Shown here piece after piece: positions 22,307-24,999 of a stretch of 24,999 bases of DNA (position 1 is the stretch's first letter; each line of letters begins with the position of its first letter). Position numbers and translations under genes: made by a program. The notes beneath the pieces are model-generated. The model made no database searches. It saw nothing but the letters and a program-made list of their open reading frames with translations, and had not been told where the DNA came from. Location: assembly GCA_021803645.1 (NCBI GenBank), contig JAJZLI010000021.1:1-24999 (forward strand), in the 5' to 3' direction. Source of the DNA: a bacterium (lineage in GTDB: Bacteria > Patescibacteriota > Dojkabacteria > JAKAPS01 > JAJZLI01).

Positions 22307-23860
22307 TTAATGACCTCCAGATGTACTTTTCTTAACATTTCCATAAAGTCTCTGAAGAGATGAAATTGGCCCTTGGAAATTCTTCTGAAATTCTGTTGTA
22401 TACCCACCAAAGTCCTGTCCAAGGAATTTAGTTATATCAGATATAAGCTTTGGTATAAGAACAAATAGTCCAATAGCAAGAATTGCACCAACAACACTAC
22501 CAATATTATCGATTCCAAGAATAGGGAGGTTTCCAGTACCAAACTGTACAGCACTTCCCGAATTCCCATGCGTAAGGTAATAAATTATCAAAAACATTAC
22601 ATATACAAGCACAAAAGTAAGAATAGCTTTGAGCATGCCTGAAAAGAATGACCATATAGTCTTAGTTTGTCCAGGAAAAGCTCCAAAGAGAAACATGAAT
22701 GGAGCAGCCACAGGAAGAAAGACCAAGGAAATATATGCACCAACCAAGGAGATAAATATCCTAAGAGCAGTAAAGAGTAAAATTACTGATATTATAAAAA
22801 TAATAAGACTATCTCCTCCAGAACTATTTCCAGCAAAACCCGCAACAGCATTAACCAGATGCCCTAAAATTCCATAATTCTTAAGATTAAGCTGGTTTGT
22901 TACAGTAGACCCCAAATTTTGAAGCCCAGAAACATTCATAATATGTCCGAAGACATTAAAAACAAATGCCCTTGAGCTAAATGCACTATAAAAACTACCC
23001 GATCCTAGAGTAGATGCCATAGGAGAATTAGTAAAAGCATAATATACAAAACCCAACAATACATTCATGAAATCAATCATAAACCCACCAATTGCATAGC
23101 TAAATTCTATTAAAATAATTGCAGCAATAATATTAGGGAGAGCACTCATAAAGGTTATAGGAACCTGACCTCCAATTTTTCCACCAATAATAATCATAAG
23201 ACCAGTAAATATAATTATAATAATAAGTAATATATAGGCTAAATCCCTAGTAAATGCCCATAAAGACTCTATTGGAGATAAGAAAGAAAAACCATATACA
23301 GGTCCTGAATTAAGATCAGTAGAACTAGATGCAGCATATGTTGGATTAATGAATCCAGCATTTTTACCAAGATATGCAAAATACCCAACACCTGAAGCTG
23401 GAGGGGTTGAATACATTGTCCCCATAAGAGAAGAAATATCTCCCAAAGCCCCATATCCTCCAGTGTAATTTGTATTATCTGAAGTAGTACTGGAATTTAA
23501 CTGAGTATAGTTCCCAAGGATTGAAATTGACATACTTTGAAAAATAGAAGGTGTAAATCCACATGAATTCCAAACTGCTAAACCAGACCCTCCGGAAGGA
23601 GCACATTGGTCAAGAGTAGTATTCTGTGTTTGTGCAAATACAGTACCTGCACCTATAACTAAAAATGCCATACCTACAATAAAAATACTTTTTATCGAAG
23701 AAACACTTTTGGTCTTAAGATTAGAGTTTGTAGATCTTTCAATAACATCTACATAATAAGACTTATATTTACCTATTCTTTGAAATATAAGAGAGATTCT
23801 TAATTTAAAGATTTTCCATCTTAAAAATTTCTCCTCAAAATAACGCTTGATGCAATTCAT
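22307..23860 (-). CDS. VirB6/TrbL-like polytopic membrane protein
   Basis: Probable inner-membrane channel subunit of a type IV secretion-like apparatus and first gene of the operon. The 517-residue protein has a basic ~54-residue cytoplasmic leader, a first hydrophobic segment (~58-75, ending GAGTVFAQ, possibly a cleaved signal), a ~130-residue outside loop with two Cys (DQCAPSGG, NSCGFTP), then about six membrane segments: LAYILLIIIIIFTGLMIIIGG; NIIAAIILIEFSYAIGGFMI with the following FMNVLLGFVYYAF; SLIIFIISVILLFTALRIF with VGAYISLVFLPVAAPFMFLF; ILTFVLVYVMFLIIYYL; and SVVGAILAIGLFVLIPKLI. The SPIESLWAFTRDLAYILL entry and the arrangement after it fit the VirB6/TrbL superfamily. The match is by topology and residue style rather than a fixed motif. 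No VirB4 gene adjoins it in this window. Confidence 0.8.
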   Translation of the reverse strand: MNCIKRYFEEKFLRWKIFKLRISLIFQRIGKYKSYYVDVIERSTNSNLKTKSVSSIKSIFIVGMAFLVIGAGTVFAQTQNTTLDQCAPSGGSGLAVWNSCGFTPSIFQSMSISILGNYTQLNSSTTSDNTNYTGGYGALGDISSLMGTMYSTPPASGVGYFAYLGKNAGFINPTYAASSSTDLNSGPVYGFSFLSPIESLWAFTRDLAYILLIIIIIFTGLMIIIGGKIGGQVPITFMSALPNIIAAIILIEFSYAIGGFMIDFMNVLLGFVYYAFTNSPMASTLGSGSFYSAFSSRAFVFNVFGHIMNVSGLQNLGSTVTNQLNLKNYGILGHLVNAVAGFAGNSSGGDSLIIFIISVILLFTALRIFISLVGAYISLVFLPVAAPFMFLFGAFPGQTKTIWSFFSGMLKAILTFVLVYVMFLIIYYLTHGNSGSAVQFGTGNLPILGIDNIGSVVGAILAIGLFVLIPKLISDITKFLGQDFGGYTTEFQKNFQGPISSLQRLYGNVKKSTSGGH

Positions 23861-23887
23861 AAAATATATGCAGATGCTAAAGGATAT

Positions 23888-23916
23888 ATTCTACCAGCAG
23901 AACTTATTTTTTACAA
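23888..23916 (-). promoter_or_regulatory. Probable promoter of the secretion-like operon
   Basis: On the minus strand TTGTAA (23911-23916), a 17-bp spacer and TAGAAT (23888-23893) lie in the 73-bp gap after trmD. The -10 ends 27 nt before the ATG at 23860, so unlike other genes here this operon would have a leader of about 20 nt, though without a Shine-Dalgarno. Read-through from trxA-trmD is possible, as no terminator is seen between. Confidence 0.5.
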
Positions 23917-23933
23917 CAGGCAAATTCAGGTTT

Positions 23934-24602
23934 CTATAAAACAAGATCTGGTCTATTCTTTTTTGTTTTATTTAACTTTTCATTCTCCCTAAAAGATTTT
24001 ATTTCTTTATGATTTCCTGAAATAAGAACTTCGGGAACTGATAATTCATTAAATGTTTGTGGTTTAGTATAGTGAGGATACTCTAAAAGATTACTTTCTG
24101 AAGAAAAAGACTCTTCCTCTATAGATTCTTCATTCCCTAAAACCCCAGGAAGTAACCTCGTAACAGAATCAATAACTACTAGTGCAGCAACCTCCCCCCC
24201 AGACAGGACATAATCTCCAACACTTAATTCCAAATCAACAAAGTTTAATATTCTTTCGTCAAAACCTTCAAATTTTCCACAAATTAGGGTAATAGCCTCC
24301 TGCTTTATTAAATTTTTTGCAATTTTCTGGGTGTATTTTTTTCCTGAGGCACTAAGCATAACTTTATATCCACTATTTTTAATTGATGATAAGGCATTAA
24401 ACAATACATCCACTCTCAGTATCATTCCTGACCCCCCTCCGTATGGAGTATCATCAACAGAACCCCTGTTATCAAATGCAAAATCTCTTAGGTTTATAAT
24501 ATTTAGATTTATAGCATTAATACCTAAAGCTTTTTTTAAAGTTCCAAATGCAAAATTACTTTCAAAATATTGAGGATATAAAGTAACAATATTAATAAGC
24601 AT
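23934..24602 (-). CDS. trmD: tRNA (guanine-37-N1)-methyltransferase
   Basis: It methylates G37 next to the anticodon using S-adenosylmethionine, preventing +1 frameshifting. The 222-residue protein shows the SPOUT trefoil-knot motifs of TrmD: DDTPYGGGSGM at 50-60, ICGKFEGFDERI at 107-118, SVGDYVLSGGEVAALVVIDSVTRLLPGVLGNE-like at 127-158 with the conserved Arg149, LLEYPHYTKP at 172-181, VPEVLISGNHKEI at 189-201 and NRPDLVL at the end. One key position differs: the segment matching the family EDSF reads EESF, so the catalytic Asp (Asp169 in E. coli) is Glu164 here, and two extra residues precede LLEYPHY. It starts 15 bp after trxA and is likely co-transcribed with it. Confidence 0.95.
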   Translation of the reverse strand: MLINIVTLYPQYFESNFAFGTLKKALGINAINLNIINLRDFAFDNRGSVDDTPYGGGSGMILRVDVLFNALSSIKNSGYKVMLSASGKKYTQKIAKNLIKQEAITLICGKFEGFDERILNFVDLELSVGDYVLSGGEVAALVVIDSVTRLLPGVLGNEESIEEESFSSESNLLEYPHYTKPQTFNELSVPEVLISGNHKEIKSFRENEKLNKTKKNRPDLVL

Positions 24603-24617
24603 AAAAATAATAAAGCC

Positions 24618-24941
24618 TTACATCAAAGCTTCAATTTGTTCTATATATTTTTGCTTTGGCTGAACTCCTACCAATCTTTTTTCTTCCTTTCCATTTTTAA
24701 AGAAAATCACGGTTGGAATTCCCATAACGTTATATTTTGAAGCAATATCCGAAGAAGAATCAACATCAAGTTTTCCAACCTTAATTTTTCCTTCATACTC
24801 TGAGGAAACTTCATCTATTATTGGTGATAACATGTGACATGGGCCACACCAATCAGCCCAAAAGTCCACTATAACTAATTTATCTTTTACATCCAAAACC
24901 TCACTCTGAAAGTTAGTAGAATCTACTGCTACATGAGACAT
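24618..24941 (-). CDS. trxA: Thioredoxin
   Basis: A small cytoplasmic disulfide reductant. The 107 residues match thioredoxin throughout: VIVDFWADWCGPCHMLSP at 23-40 with redox cysteines 32 and 35, the buried Asp26, KLDVDSSSDIASKYNV at 57-72, and GIPTVIFFKNG at 74-84 with cis-Pro76. No signal peptide. The ATG at 24941 starts a short operon with trmD 15 bp downstream. It might also support disulfide chemistry, since several secreted proteins of the neighbouring operon are Cys-containing, but no link is shown. Confidence 0.96.
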   Translation of the reverse strand: MSHVAVDSTNFQSEVLDVKDKLVIVDFWADWCGPCHMLSPIIDEVSSEYEGKIKVGKLDVDSSSDIASKYNVMGIPTVIFFKNGKEEKRLVGVQPKQKYIEQIEALM

Positions 24942-24972
24942 AATAGTTATAATAAATAATATAATTAAAAAA

Positions 24973-24981
24973 AGTATACCA
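24973..24981 (-). promoter_or_regulatory. Possible extended -10 promoter of trxA-trmD
   Basis: On the minus strand TGGTATACT fits an extended -10 (TGn plus TATACT at 24973-24978), 31 nt before the trxA ATG. A -35 box, if any, would touch the window edge. An alternative TATAAC lies 4 nt before the ATG, too close for use. Weak evidence. Confidence 0.35.
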
Positions 24982-24999
24982 TAATCAAAACATAAACAA

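Overview
The window is AT-rich (roughly a third G+C by eye) and densely coded. It uses the standard bacterial code: TGA is the stop in several ATGA stop/start overlaps, which argues against a TGA-recoding lineage. The valyl-tRNA synthetase is short, no convincing Shine-Dalgarno sequence precedes the genes, and the window carries a conjugation-like envelope operon with giant and small proteins of unknown family. Together these suggest a Candidate Phyla Radiation (Patescibacteria) bacterium, perhaps near Microgenomates, Katanobacteria or Dojkabacteria. That assignment is inference; no 16S rRNA or other lineage marker is present.

Region 1 (1-6201) concerns surface polysaccharide. It holds a Wzm/Wzt-type ABC exporter (the ATPase is cut by the left edge), a divergent family 2 glycosyltransferase, a secreted protein with two apparently related beta-rich halves, and a compact rmlA-rmlC-rmlD operon for dTDP-L-rhamnose. 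rmlB is not in the window. The likely theme is making a rhamnose-containing glycan and moving it to the surface.

Region 2 (6202-11669) is a run of plus-strand genes, each with its own -10 box: valS, a polytopic membrane protein, a 419-residue protein of unknown family with an HEGVH motif and an 18-bp triple repeat, and ribosomal protein bL25.

Region 3 (11671-23860) is one minus-strand operon of eight tightly packed genes, four of them joined by ATGA overlaps. In transcription order it encodes a VirB6/TrbL-like polytopic protein, an unknown soluble protein, a giant ~1643-residue membrane protein, an unknown bitopic protein, a secreted NlpC/P60 protein, a VirB8/TcpC-like bitopic protein, a lytic transglycosylase and a small bitopic protein. 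It looks like the channel and wall-penetration part of a reduced or divergent type IV secretion apparatus. No VirB4 or VirD4 ATPase, relaxase or pilin gene is in the window. This is the most interesting system here.

Region 4 (23934-24999) holds trmD and trxA on the minus strand, both housekeeping genes.

Across the window, genes that begin transcription units have a -10 box ending about 9-12 nt before the start codon. That places the transcript start almost on the ATG, so leaderless mRNAs look like the usual arrangement. I saw no tRNA, rRNA, CRISPR array, insertion sequence or convincing intrinsic terminator.
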